This document shows positions 8,513 to 17,339 of a stretch of DNA of 53,231 bases, piece after piece. Source of the stretch: Betaproteobacteria bacterium (GTDB taxonomy: Bacteria > Pseudomonadota > Gammaproteobacteria > Burkholderiales > SHXO01); assembly GCA_009693245.1 (NCBI GenBank), contig SHXO01000009.1, positions 1-53,231 on the forward strand, given 5' to 3'. A program made the translations under genes and the position numbers. Below the pieces are notes generated by a model, which saw nothing but the letters and a program-made list of their open reading frames with translations, did no database searches and was not told where the DNA came from. Position 1 is the first letter of the stretch. Each line of letters begins with the position of its first letter.

Positions 8513-10090
8513 ATGCCGCGTTCCTATCCGAAAGCGCGAACCACCGCGCTTATCGCCGCACTCGCCTTGAGCGCAACATCCTTCGCGCTTGCCGCTGGGC
8601 CCGCCGTGCAAGGCCCGGAGAGTGTCGAAGACTGGTACAAGGCAGGCCAGAAGTTCATTCAAGATGGCTACGCCCTCAAGCGCGCGGACCGGCTCGCCAA
8701 GAACGTGATCCTATTCGTGGGCGACGGCATGGGCGTTTCCACTGTCACAGCCGCGCGTATTCTGGAAGGGCAACTCAATGGCAAGCCCGGCGAGGAGAAC
8801 CGTCTGTTCTTCGAGACCTTTCCCTACGTTGCTCTCAGCAAGACCTATTCTTGGGACCAGCAGACGTCCGATTCCGCCCCCACCATGACGGCCATGGTGA
8901 CGGGCTACAAGGCGCGCGAAGGCATGTTGTCGGTGAATCACACGACGGCGCGTTTCGAAAGCGACGCAAAAACCATCGCCGCGAAATCCTTGCCGACCAT
9001 TCTCGAACAAGCGGCTGCCGCCGGTAAGCACACGGGAGTGGTGTCCACGGCACGTCTCACGCACGCCACGCCGGCGGCCAATTACGCGCACACCGCCGTG
9101 CGCGATTGGGAGAGCGACAAGGAGATTCGCGACTACGAAGCCGAGAATGGATTGCCGGGCGGCACGGTGAGCGCCAAGGACATCGCACGCCAATTAATCG
9201 AACTCCCGGAAAGCGCCAAGCGGAGCTTGAAGGTGGCCATGGGCGGAGGGCGCACCTACTTCTTGCCCAATAGCGTGAAAGATCCGGAGAACGGCGCGCC
9301 AGGGCGGCGCAAGGATGGCCGCGACCTCACCGCCGAATGGGTAGGCACCCGGGGGCCCAAGACAAGCTTTGTGTGGGACAAGGCGCAATTCGATGCCATC
9401 GATCCCGCTCATACAGAGTACCTGCTTGGGCTGTTCGAGAACTCGCACATGCAGTACGAGGCGGACCGCGGCAACGACAAGGCGGGTGAACCATCGCTCG
9501 CCGAAATGACGGAGAAAGCAATCAAGCTGCTCTCCAGGAATCCGAGGGGGTTCTACTTGCAGGTGGAGGCGGGGCGTATCGATCACGCGCACCACGCCGG
9601 CAATGCCAAGCGCGCGCTGCTCGATACGATCGAATTTTCCCGCGCCATCAAGAAAGCCTATGAGATGACCGACCCGGAGGAAACGCTCATCATCGTCACC
9701 GCCGATCACAGCCACACCTTCACGATCGCCGGTTACCCGCATCGCGGGAACAACATCCTCGGTCTGGTGCGCGAGGTGCCCAACAAGGATGGCGAAACGC
9801 CTCAGACCAAGAAAGACCGCCTGGGTTTACCCTACACCACCCTGGGATATGCCAACGGGCCAGGCTGGCGCGACGCGCTCGCCAGCGGTGCCAAGCGCCC
9901 TGACTTGAGCGCCGTGGATACCGCGGGCCCCAGCTTCTTGCAGGAGGCGGCGGTTCCCACCGAGGGCGCTGAAACCCACGGCGGCGAAGATGTCGCCATC
10001 TATGCCACCGGACCCAAGTCGCATCTGGTGCATGGTTCCATGGAACAGAATTGGATCTATCACGTCATGCGCGAGGCTTTTGGGTTTTAA
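8513..10090 (+). CDS. phoA: Alkaline phosphatase (PhoA family)
   Basis: The ATG at 8513 gives 525 residues with a Sec signal (ALIAALALSATSFALAAG). Active-site motifs of the PhoA superfamily are present: VGDGMG (metal Asp), DQQTSDSAPTMTAMVTG with the nucleophilic Ser, QVEAGRIDHAHHAG, VTADHSHTF and THGGEDVAIYATGP near the C-terminus. The enzyme hydrolyses phosphate monoesters in the periplasm. An in-frame extension back to 8390 has no signal sequence and is unlikely. It is a single-gene unit facing away from the TPR gene. No clear pho box was recognised upstream. Confidence 0.93.
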   Translation: MPRSYPKARTTALIAALALSATSFALAAGPAVQGPESVEDWYKAGQKFIQDGYALKRADRLAKNVILFVGDGMGVSTVTAARILEGQLNGKPGEENRLFFETFPYVALSKTYSWDQQTSDSAPTMTAMVTGYKAREGMLSVNHTTARFESDAKTIAAKSLPTILEQAAAAGKHTGVVSTARLTHATPAANYAHTAVRDWESDKEIRDYEAENGLPGGTVSAKDIARQLIELPESAKRSLKVAMGGGRTYFLPNSVKDPENGAPGRRKDGRDLTAEWVGTRGPKTSFVWDKAQFDAIDPAHTEYLLGLFENSHMQYEADRGNDKAGEPSLAEMTEKAIKLLSRNPRGFYLQVEAGRIDHAHHAGNAKRALLDTIEFSRAIKKAYEMTDPEETLIIVTADHSHTFTIAGYPHRGNNILGLVREVPNKDGETPQTKKDRLGLPYTTLGYANGPGWRDALASGAKRPDLSAVDTAGPSFLQEAAVPTEGAETHGGEDVAIYATGPKSHLVHGSMEQNWIYHVMREAFGF

Positions 10091-10119
10091 TGATGTTTTC
10101 TTGGCTCATGACGCGTTAT

Positions 10120-10243
10120 TTTCCCTCATCCCTACCCTTCTCCCGGAGGGAGAAGGGCTTTTTCTCCCTTGCCCTCCGGGATAGGGAACGAGTGTGACGG
10201 AAACGGCGGCCCGGCCTTTCACGTATGTGGAAATGCTCATCAA
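10120..10243. repeat. Dispersed repeat, copy B (hairpin module plus CACGTAT tail)
   Basis: A hairpin core CTTCTCCCGGAGGGAGAAGG is followed by CCCTCCGGGATAGGGAACGAG, GGAAACGGCGGC and then CCTTTCACGTATGTGG and AATGCTCA. The same order, including the CACGTAT-x-TGG-x-AATGCTCA tail, is found at 29437-29550. In both copies the tail runs right up to the 3' end of a minus-strand gene, here pepN. Confidence 0.7.
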
Positions 10244-12879
10244 GCGAGGGCCTTGGTCACCACCTCCATGGTGTCCTTCGACAGACCGTCAAGACCTCTG
10301 ATGGTCTCCAGCGCGGCGCGCGCATGCTGCTGCCGGGTTGTGTCGATCTTTTTCCAACGATCGAACGCTCGCGCCAATCGGGCCGCCACCTGCGGGTTGA
10401 GTTTGTCCAGCACACCGATCTGGGTGGCGGCGAACCAATAACCCGAACCGTCGGCGGCATTGAAGCGTACTTGGTTGCCCTGGCAGAAACTCCCGATCAC
10501 GGCGCGCACCTTGTTGGGATTGCGCAGATCGAAGGCGGAGTGAGCCAGCAGCGCTTTGACGCGACCAAGAGTATCCGGTAGCCGCGAAGTTGCCTGCACC
10601 GCGAACCACTTGTCCAGCACTAAGGCTTCATCCTTCCAACGGTCATGGAACTTTTGCATGACGGCTTCACGTTCGTCGCAAGACGTGTTGGCGAAGGCCG
10701 TGAGCGCGGCCATGGAATCCGTCATGTTATTGGCACCATCGAATTGCGCGAGGCACAGCGCACGCGCGGCAGTGTCATTCAACTCCATCAAGTACGACAG
10801 GCACAAGTTCTTCATGGCTCGCCGCCCGGCGGACTTCGCACCGGCGCTGTAGGCGCCCGGCGTGCGGAAAGCGTGATAAGCCTTCAGCAATTCGCTTGAG
10901 AGCGTGCGCGCCAACCGCGTGCGCAGCATGGTGCGCACGGCGTGGATGGCATCGGGGTCGATCACGCTCATCTGCTCCGCGATGTAGCCTTCCGATGGCA
11001 GCGACAAGGCTTCCGCCGCGAACGCCGGGTCTTGCGCAGCGTTTTCCAGCAAACGCGCCATGGCGTGGAAGTAGGCCTCGGGTAACTCCGGTGCTTGGCC
11101 AGCTTGGTGCGCGCTAATGCCTCGCAGCAGTAAACTCATGGAGAGGCGCTGCCCGGCTTCCCAGCGGTTGAAGGAATCGCTGTCGTGCGCCATGAGATGC
11201 GCCAAGTCTCCGTCGCTGTAATCGTGCTTGAGGACCACGGGCGCGGAAAATTGCCGCAGCAGCGAAGGCACCGGCTTGGCGGGAACGCCTACGAAGCAAA
11301 AAGTTTCCGTGGCATTCCTCATAGAAAGTACACGCGTTCCATTCGCAGCCTCGGGCTCCCCTTCCAAGCGCAACGGGATGTCCTTGCCATCGGGTCCCAC
11401 CAGCCCGACCGCCAAGGGAATGTGGAAAGGTTGTTTATCCGGCTGGCCTGGGCTGGGGCCGCAAGACTGCGTAACGCTCAGCGTGTAGGTCTTCGCGGCC
11501 GAATCGTACACTCCCTTTGCATCCAGAGCGGGTGTGCCGGCATGGTCGTACCAGCGATTGAATTGAGCGAGGTCCACGCCGCTCGCATCTTGCATAGCTT
11601 GCACGAAATCGTCGGTGGTCACCGCCTGTCCGTCGTGGCGCTCAAAATACAAATCCATGCCCGTGCGAAAATTCTTCTTGCCAACAAGGGTGTGGATCAT
11701 GCGCACCACTTCGGCGCCCTTCTCGTAAACGGTGGCCGTGTAGAAGTTGCCGATCTCCATGTAGGATTGCGGCCGCACCGGGTGCGCCATGGGCCCGGCA
11801 TCCTCGGGAAACTGCGCCGCGCGCAGGCCCCGTACTTCCTGGATGCGCTGCACCGCCCGCGAATACATGTCCGCGCCGAACTCCTGGTCGCGAAATACGG
11901 TGAGCCCTTCCTTGAGCGAGAGCTGAAACCAATCGCGGCAGGTGACGCGGTTGCCCGTCCAGTTGTGAAAGTATTCGTGCGCCACCACGCGGTCGATGTT
12001 CATGTAGTCCAAATCCGTGGCGGTATCCGGACGTGCCAGCACGTACTTGGTGTTGAAGATGTTGAGGCCCTTGTTCTCCATGGCGCCCATGTTGAAATCG
12101 CCCACGGCCACGATCATGTAATTATCCAGGTCCATCTCCAAGCCGAAGACGTCCTCATCCCATTTCATGGATTTCTTCAGCGCCTTCATGGCGAAGTTGC
12201 TTTGGTCCAGCTTGCCGTGTTCGACAAAGATGGAGAGCTTCACCTCGCGGCCCGACATCGTGGTGAAACTGTCTTCCAGCCGGTCCAGATCCGCTGCCAC
12301 CATGGCGAACAAGTAGGAAGGCTTGGGGAAGGGATCTTCCCATTTCGCCCAGTGCCGCCCGCCCGCCTCGTCACCGCTCGCCACGGGATTGCCGTTGGAG
12401 AGCAGGAAAGGGTACTTTGCCTTGTCCGCGTGAATGGTCGTGGTGTATTTCGCCATTACGTCGGGCCGGTCGAGAAAATAAGTGATGCGCCTGAACCCCT
12501 CCGCCTCGCATTGAGTGAAGAACCCGTTCTTCGAGGCGTAGAGCCCCATGAGCTGGGTATTCTCATGGGGATGAATCCTGCACACGGTTTCCACCATGCA
12601 CCCATCCGGCAGGTCCGGTAACGTGAGCTGGTTCGAATCGCAGTCGTAATCGCCGGGGCCGAGCGTGCGCCCATCCACGCTGGCCGAAATGAGTTGCAAC
12701 TCATCGCCTTGCAATATCAGGGGTAGTTTCGTGTCTGTAGTCCGGCGCTGAACGGCGAGCCGGGCCTTGACGATGGCGTGATCGCCGAACAGAGCGATGT
12801 CTAGATCCACCGCGGAGATTGCGAACTCAGGGGGCGCGTAGTCCCGCAGGTATATGGTATTGGGCCGGGTGCCAAGCAT
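10240..12879 (-). CDS. pepN: Aminopeptidase N (M1 family)
   Basis: This large cytoplasmic zinc aminopeptidase removes N-terminal residues from peptides. The motif VVAHEYFHNW has the HExxH zinc site with the second Glu in LSLKEGLTVF, and GAMENKGLNIFN is the M1 exopeptidase motif. The size (about 880 residues) matches the bacterial PepN subgroup, and the C-terminal helical domain is present. ATG 12879 gives MLGTRPNTIYLRDYAPPEF, which lines up with the usual PepN start. A GTG at 12921 would add 14 residues; neither has a convincing ribosome-binding site. Confidence 0.95.
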   Translation of the reverse strand: MLGTRPNTIYLRDYAPPEFAISAVDLDIALFGDHAIVKARLAVQRRTTDTKLPLILQGDELQLISASVDGRTLGPGDYDCDSNQLTLPDLPDGCMVETVCRIHPHENTQLMGLYASKNGFFTQCEAEGFRRITYFLDRPDVMAKYTTTIHADKAKYPFLLSNGNPVASGDEAGGRHWAKWEDPFPKPSYLFAMVAADLDRLEDSFTTMSGREVKLSIFVEHGKLDQSNFAMKALKKSMKWDEDVFGLEMDLDNYMIVAVGDFNMGAMENKGLNIFNTKYVLARPDTATDLDYMNIDRVVAHEYFHNWTGNRVTCRDWFQLSLKEGLTVFRDQEFGADMYSRAVQRIQEVRGLRAAQFPEDAGPMAHPVRPQSYMEIGNFYTATVYEKGAEVVRMIHTLVGKKNFRTGMDLYFERHDGQAVTTDDFVQAMQDASGVDLAQFNRWYDHAGTPALDAKGVYDSAAKTYTLSVTQSCGPSPGQPDKQPFHIPLAVGLVGPDGKDIPLRLEGEPEAANGTRVLSMRNATETFCFVGVPAKPVPSLLRQFSAPVVLKHDYSDGDLAHLMAHDSDSFNRWEAGQRLSMSLLLRGISAHQAGQAPELPEAYFHAMARLLENAAQDPAFAAEALSLPSEGYIAEQMSVIDPDAIHAVRTMLRTRLARTLSSELLKAYHAFRTPGAYSAGAKSAGRRAMKNLCLSYLMELNDTAARALCLAQFDGANNMTDSMAALTAFANTSCDEREAVMQKFHDRWKDEALVLDKWFAVQATSRLPDTLGRVKALLAHSAFDLRNPNKVRAVIGSFCQGNQVRFNAADGSGYWFAATQIGVLDKLNPQVAARLARAFDRWKKIDTTRQQHARAALETIRGLDGLSKDTMEVVTKALA

Positions 12880-13023
12880 GGGAGGGAGAGCTAATGGAGT
12901 CGCGGAGTGTAGCGGATTCACACGGTATTGTTGGCGGGACCAGGGTAGCGAGATTGACGCCGCCAGCCTTCGTCATGATCCTCAGCGGGGTTCCTTGAGC
13001 CTACCCTGATTTGGAGAATTTCC

Positions 13024-13221
13024 ATGATGAAAAGATTGACCGCCGTAGTTGCCGGGGCCTTGGAGCTGGCCGCTCTGGCCGCGCAAGCCGGTGTCGCACC
13101 CGCCTTGGGCGGGAACAAGATGTCCGCTTCGGGCGCCAAGATCGCGCCGCCTAGCAAACCCGCGGCGGAAGAGCAGAAGGAAGAAAAAAGTTCCGAGCAG
13201 AAGGAACAACCCAAACAGTAA
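13024..13221 (+). CDS. Small exported lysine/glutamate-rich protein
   Basis: The 65-residue frame starts MMKRLTAVVAGALELAALAA, a plausible signal peptide. The remainder is polar and ends in a charged tail rich in Lys, Glu and Gln (KPAAEEQKEEKSSEQKEQPK). TTGGAGA sits at ribosome-binding distance. No cysteine or known domain is visible. It lies divergently from pepN and ahead of the oxidase genes. It is probably real but unidentified. Confidence 0.5.
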   Translation: MMKRLTAVVAGALELAALAAQAGVAPALGGNKMSASGAKIAPPSKPAAEEQKEEKSSEQKEQPKQ

Positions 13222-13374
13222 AGTAGTATGGGACTTCGTATCTATTTTCTAGGCAAGCATCGCACGAGGCAATCCTTGACCACCCTTCCCGGCGTGGGGC
13301 AACGCATGATCTGGAGGTACGTTTCGATTCGTATTTAGGGCGCTTGTTTCGTCTTTTCTATAGGATAGGCAACC

Positions 13375-13884
13375 ATGCAGCAAACAGCTTGGGCGGTATC
13401 TTTGCTCTTGATGGCGGTCATTGTCGCAATCTTTATGTGGGTTGTATGGAACGCCTCGGCGAAATCCGCCGCTAGCGCTAGCCCCTACCGGTTAAGGGTT
13501 CCTTTGTTCTGGATCGCCCTCGCCGCCGGTGCTGTCATCGCATACCAGACGCTTACGCCATGGCCGCTGGTGGCACACGCCAAATCCGCCGCCGCCCCGG
13601 ATGTTGTGATCAAGGTCACCGGCCACCAGTGGCGCTGGGATCTGTCGCAGGACACGGTCCCCGCGGGGCAGGAAGTCGAGTTTCAGGTGACCAGCGCGGA
13701 TGTCAATCACGGCTTCGCCCTCTATAGGAACAAGACCCAACTCCTCACCCAAACCCAGGTGATGCCGGGATACGTGAATAAGCTGCGCTACACGTTCGCC
13801 GAGCCCGGCGAGTACGAAGTGCTCTGTCTTTAGTATTGCGGGGTGGCGCATCACGGCATGGCCGCCAAGATCATCGTGAAATAG
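13375..13884 (+). pseudogene. CuA-domain oxidase subunit II (NorS-like), interrupted by amber codon in the CuA site
   Basis: The frame encodes two N-terminal membrane helices (about residues 5-25 and 42-60) and a periplasmic cupredoxin domain with VTGHQWRWDL and NHGFALY (His112). The CuA loop should read C-L-E-Y-C-G-V-A-H-H-G-M, but the Glu codon is TAG (13831-13833): EVLCL, stop, then YCGVAHHGM, ending IIVK at the stop 13882-13884. All other CuA ligands (Cys151, Cys155, His159, Met162) are intact, so the change looks like a single GAG-to-TAG substitution. Without read-through the product lacks CuA. The next gene follows 11 bases after the second stop with a strong AGGAGG. The total length of about 169 residues fits small CuA subunits. 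Confidence 0.85.
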
Positions 13885-13895
13885 GAGGAGCGAAC

Positions 13896-15332
13896 ATGAA
13901 TACGGCAACGGCAAACACTTCCGGGGCGAAGCTCGCTTTTCAATCCTACGCGGGCACCGGCGTACTGGTGTTTCTTCTCATGATGCTGGCGGGTGCGGTA
14001 CTGCGCATGGCGCAAGGGACCTGGCTCGGTATTCCCGCTAACGTGTTTTATCAGATCATGACTCTGCACGGTGCGGGGATGGTGGGCACGGCCGGTCTCG
14101 CGGGTGCGGCGGTGATGTGGTATTTCCTGCGCAAGTACGTGAAGCTTTCCACGGGTATTTTCGTGACGATGCTCGTGCTGTCCTTGATTGGCGTGGTGAT
14201 GATCCTCGCGGCCATCTTGATCGGAGGCTTCGCGGCCGGATGGACTTTCTTGTTTCCGCTGCCCGCCAAGAGCAACGGCATGTGGAGTGCGCACGCCGCG
14301 GCTGGATATATCGGCGGATTACTCTTCATCGGCGTGGGTTTCTTGCTCTTCTACCTTGATTGCGCCATCGCCATAATCAAACGCCATGGCTCGCTGGTAA
14401 AGGGGCTTGGCCTGGACCAGCTATTCAGCGGCCGCATCGATACGGAACATCCGCCTACCGTGGTGGCGAGCACCATGGTGGCGATCATCAACATCCTGGG
14501 CATCCTGGCGGGCGCGGTGGTCTTGGTGATTTGCCTCGTCAATTTGTACGTGCCGTCTTTCGCGCTCGATGCGTTGTTGGTCAAGAACATGATCTTCTTC
14601 TTCGGCCACGTGTTCATCAACGCCACTATCTACATGGCGGTCATCGGCGTGTATGAGATCGTTCCCGCCTATACGGGGCGGCCGTGGAAGATTAGCCGTC
14701 CCTTCCTCGCCGCCTGGGCCGCCGTCACGCTGGTGGTACTCGCCGTTTATCCCCATCACACGCTGATGGACTTCGTCATGCCGCCTTGGGCATTGGTTCT
14801 TGGCCAAGTGCTCTCCTACGTGAGCGGTATTCCCGTGTTGCTGGTCACCACATGGGGCTTGCTTGCCAACATTCATCGCTCCGGCGTGAAATGGGATCTG
14901 CCGTTGCGACTGTTGGTGTTTTCGGTGCTGGGTTGGTCCATAGTGGTCATCCCTGCCATCGTGGATGCCACCATCCGCGTGAATCTTGTCATGCACAACA
15001 CCTTGTGGGTGCCGGGGCATTTCCATCTTTACCTGTTGCTGGGACTGCTGCCCATGTTGCTCGGCACCTTGTTCTACGCCACCACGCGCAACAACTGGCA
15101 AGAGAGCCGTGCCGACCAGGCGATGTTCTGGGTATACGGCGTGGCGGGCCTGGTGTTCTGCATGATGTTTCTGGCTGGAGGCGTGCAGAGTACGCCGCGC
15201 CGTTTCGCCGAGCACGCGACTGAGTGGGTGCCCTATGCCAAGACCGGCGCGGCCGCGGCGATTCTGGTGGTGATCTCGGCGCTGCATCTCGGCGCGAAGT
15301 TGCTCAGGCGTTTGCCTCACGCGGTGCTTTGA
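13896..15332 (+). CDS. Heme-copper oxidase subunit I, sNOR (NorY)-like
   Basis: This 478-residue protein has about 12 membrane helices. Metal ligands are complete: His58 (MTLHGAG) and His377 for the low-spin heme, His375 (VPGHFHLY) for the high-spin heme, and His238, His287 and His288 for CuB. In helix VI the family Tyr four residues after the CuB His is missing: the sequence is GHVFIN, with Asn at that place, so the His-Tyr cross-link of A- and B-type oxygen reductases cannot form there. Together with the gene order (CuA subunit, subunit I, SenC, membrane protein), this points to the sNOR group, proposed nitric-oxide reductases of ammonia oxidisers. The start ATG 13896 has AGGAGGAG upstream. 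An oxygen-reductase role is not excluded. Confidence 0.75.
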   Translation: MNTATANTSGAKLAFQSYAGTGVLVFLLMMLAGAVLRMAQGTWLGIPANVFYQIMTLHGAGMVGTAGLAGAAVMWYFLRKYVKLSTGIFVTMLVLSLIGVVMILAAILIGGFAAGWTFLFPLPAKSNGMWSAHAAAGYIGGLLFIGVGFLLFYLDCAIAIIKRHGSLVKGLGLDQLFSGRIDTEHPPTVVASTMVAIINILGILAGAVVLVICLVNLYVPSFALDALLVKNMIFFFGHVFINATIYMAVIGVYEIVPAYTGRPWKISRPFLAAWAAVTLVVLAVYPHHTLMDFVMPPWALVLGQVLSYVSGIPVLLVTTWGLLANIHRSGVKWDLPLRLLVFSVLGWSIVVIPAIVDATIRVNLVMHNTLWVPGHFHLYLLLGLLPMLLGTLFYATTRNNWQESRADQAMFWVYGVAGLVFCMMFLAGGVQSTPRRFAEHATEWVPYAKTGAAAAILVVISALHLGAKLLRRLPHAVL

Positions 15333-15339
15333 TCTCGAC

Positions 15340-15951
15340 GTGCCAGCAAGCACGCTTGCCACCGCTCTAGCTTTCGCCATTGCACTCGCCACGGCTCTCG
15401 GCGTTGGCGCGAGGGTCACGGACGGATTCCAGGCTTTCACGCTGGAGTCCGCCCGCCGCCTGGAAGCATTGCGTGCGCCACGCGCGGTCACTCACTTGGC
15501 GTTCGCGACACCGGAAGGCGAGCGCGTCCAACTTCAACGCTACGCCGGCCAGTGGGTGCTGGTGGATTTCATCTACACGGGTTGCCAGACGCTGTGCACT
15601 TCGCTCGGTTCCGTGTACGCGCAACTACAGCAACGCTTGGGCGGCGAGATTGCCTCTGGGCATGTGCGCTTGCTCTCGGTGAGTTTCGATCCCGCTCGCG
15701 ACGCCGCCGCGCAACTATTGGCGTACCGGGCGCGTCACAGCGTATCGGCCCTAGGATGGGACATGGCGCGTCCTTCCTTGGAGGACCTGCAGGATTGGTT
15801 CGGCTCGTTCGGTGTGGTGGTTATCCCCGATGGGGCTGGCGGCTTTGCGCACAATGCGGCGATCCACGTCGTCAATCCCGAGGGACGCCTGCAAGCGATT
15901 GCCAATGTGGGAGATACCGAGGAGGCGATTCGCCATGTTCGGCCGCGTTAA
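15340..15951 (+). CDS. senC: SCO1/SenC copper chaperone
   Basis: This 203-residue membrane-anchored thioredoxin-fold protein delivers copper to the CuA centre. A hydrophobic N-terminal segment (LATALAFAIALATALGVGA) is followed by DFIYTGCQTLCTSLG, the CxxxC copper motif (Cys82, Cys86), and the third ligand His171 in FAHNAAIHVV. It begins with GTG 7 bases after the subunit I stop, so it is co-transcribed with it. It overlaps the next gene by 17 bases. It looks intact, although its client subunit carries a stop codon. Confidence 0.85.
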   Translation: MPASTLATALAFAIALATALGVGARVTDGFQAFTLESARRLEALRAPRAVTHLAFATPEGERVQLQRYAGQWVLVDFIYTGCQTLCTSLGSVYAQLQQRLGGEIASGHVRLLSVSFDPARDAAAQLLAYRARHSVSALGWDMARPSLEDLQDWFGSFGVVVIPDGAGGFAHNAAIHVVNPEGRLQAIANVGDTEEAIRHVRPR

Positions 15952-16531
15952 TCCACGAACCGCGGGAATGTGCGCCCTGTTCTTGTGGGCGGTGCTTTTT
16001 CTACCGCCCCTGAGAAACTGGTTCGAGGCATCCATGTTTCGCCACATGATCCTGCAATTTCCCCTACTCATCGCCATTGGATGGATCTTGGGAAGGCGAA
16101 TAGCGCATCATCCCGTGACCGGGCGCCTGCAACTTGCAAACCGCTGGGGCGCTACTGGACTGCTCATCGCCACCGCCACCATGACACTGTGGATGTTGCC
16201 CAGCACGCTGGACAGCGCGCGCTTGGACATCTTGTGGGACGCCACCAAGTTTCTGAGCGTACCGCTGCTCGCGGGAAGCGCGACCTCCCTATCGTGGTAT
16301 CGATGCCCTCCCATAGCGCGCGGCGTCATCCATGTTGAGATCGTTGCCACCTTCATGCGCTTTGGCTGGGCCTACCTCGCCACCGATGAGCGCCTTTGCC
16401 TCGCCTATCTACTGGGCGACCAGCAGCGAACTGGAACCGCGCTATGCTCGATCGGCGCGATGTGGGGTGTGGCCGCGATCTGGCGGCCTGTGTTCGGACC
16501 GGCTCGGGGCAAGGAATACTACGTCACGTGA
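15935..16531 (+). CDS. Membrane protein following senC (sNOR-cluster orf1-like)
   Basis: The ATG at 15935, preceded by GAGGAGG, gives 198 residues with several hydrophobic helices (for example MILQFPLLIAIGWILG and GATGLLIATATMTLWMLPS) and His residues in HHPVT and VIHVEI. It starts inside the end of senC, so the two are translationally coupled. Its position matches the unnamed orf1 of norSY-senC-orf1 clusters. A role in assembly of the copper or heme sites is an inference from position only. A longer upstream frame overlaps senC fully and is not used. Confidence 0.65.
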   Translation: MFGRVNPRTAGMCALFLWAVLFLPPLRNWFEASMFRHMILQFPLLIAIGWILGRRIAHHPVTGRLQLANRWGATGLLIATATMTLWMLPSTLDSARLDILWDATKFLSVPLLAGSATSLSWYRCPPIARGVIHVEIVATFMRFGWAYLATDERLCLAYLLGDQQRTGTALCSIGAMWGVAAIWRPVFGPARGKEYYVT

Positions 16532-16625
16532 ATCCTTGGAGGTGTTCGCCGGGCGTACACGCCTGCCCGGAGAGATCAGGGCGTCCAGCTCAGCCGGACG
16601 GGCAAGTAGCTCGTCCAACAAAGAA

Positions 16626-16654
16626 CAACGCCCGCATGAAGCATGCGGGCGTTG
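16626..16654. terminator. Hairpin between convergent genes
   Basis: CAACGCCCGCATG and CATGCGGGCGTTG form a perfect 13-bp stem with a 3-base loop (AAG) between the end of the oxidase operon and the end of the carbonic-anhydrase-like gene. There is no T run on either side, so it would be a rho-assisted or RNA-stabilising hairpin and not a classical terminator. Confidence 0.55.
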
Positions 16655-16673
16655 CGCCGGCGCGCGAGATTTC

Positions 16674-17246
16674 TTAAGAGAGGAACTCGATACTTCCGTC
16701 CAAGGCCATGAGCCCGGTTTCCACGTTTATCGCCGGAAAACGCGCGGCCAATTCCTTGCGGAACTGGGCAAAGGCCTCGCGATGGGTCTTGGTTTCGGTG
16801 TCGCGATTAGCAACCGCGGCCTCGCCATAGGCGATCTTGGCGGCGCCACAATCTCGGTGGTTGATCACGATGACCTTATCGATCTTGTGCAACTGGATCG
16901 AGGCGCCCAAATTATCCCAAAAGGTCTTGTGCCAATCCTTGAATGCTGGGGCCACCACTCCGACGGAGGCACCGGCCATGGTGAATTGGCTGTACTTGCC
17001 GGTGAGTTTGCGCGAGGCGGTGTGCTTGGATACCAGTTCCTGGAAGCGCGGATCGATGCAGGAAAGTACCATCGCTTCGTATTTGCCGGAGGCAGCGAAG
17101 ACGCCCATGGGCGCGAACGCAGCCATGGCCAATCCACCGGCGGCCACATTGAGAAAACGGCGGCGGCCGAAGTTGGTGGTGAGCAATTCCGCACAGGAAG
17201 TGCAACTGGAATGAGAAGTTTCAGGCTGAGAAATACCGCTTTTCAC
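16674..17246 (-). CDS. Exported beta-carbonic-anhydrase-like protein
   Basis: The protein carries the two zinc motifs of beta carbonic anhydrases, C-x-D-x-R in SCIDPR and H-x-x-C in NHRDCGAAK. It would therefore interconvert CO2 and bicarbonate, or serve a related zinc role. FGRRRFLNVAAGGLAMAAFAP is a twin-arginine signal, so the protein is probably exported folded to the periplasm. It is shorter than many cytoplasmic homologues. I chose GTG 17246 because GGAGA precedes it; a further in-frame extension to 17321 has no ribosome-binding site. The region before the RR motif contains a CTSC pair. Confidence 0.75.
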   Translation of the reverse strand: MKSGISQPETSHSSCTSCAELLTTNFGRRRFLNVAAGGLAMAAFAPMGVFAASGKYEAMVLSCIDPRFQELVSKHTASRKLTGKYSQFTMAGASVGVVAPAFKDWHKTFWDNLGASIQLHKIDKVIVINHRDCGAAKIAYGEAAVANRDTETKTHREAFAQFRKELAARFPAINVETGLMALDGSIEFLS

Positions 17247-17339
17247 TAATGTCTCCGATAGAAAATAAAATAAAAGGCGGGTGACTTTTCTACTAAGAGT
17301 CTGCTTTTTTCCGCCATCCACCCTGAATGAATATTATCA

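Noticed and set aside
12918-13214. Minus-strand frame opposite the small exported protein
   Set aside because: Its apparent signal sequence is the complement of the Lys/Glu-rich tail; the plus-strand frame has the better ribosome-binding site.
13831-13833. Stop-codon reassignment as an explanation for internal TAG/TAA codons
   Set aside because: Many intact genes in the window end with TAA, TAG or TGA at the expected length, so a changed code does not fit.
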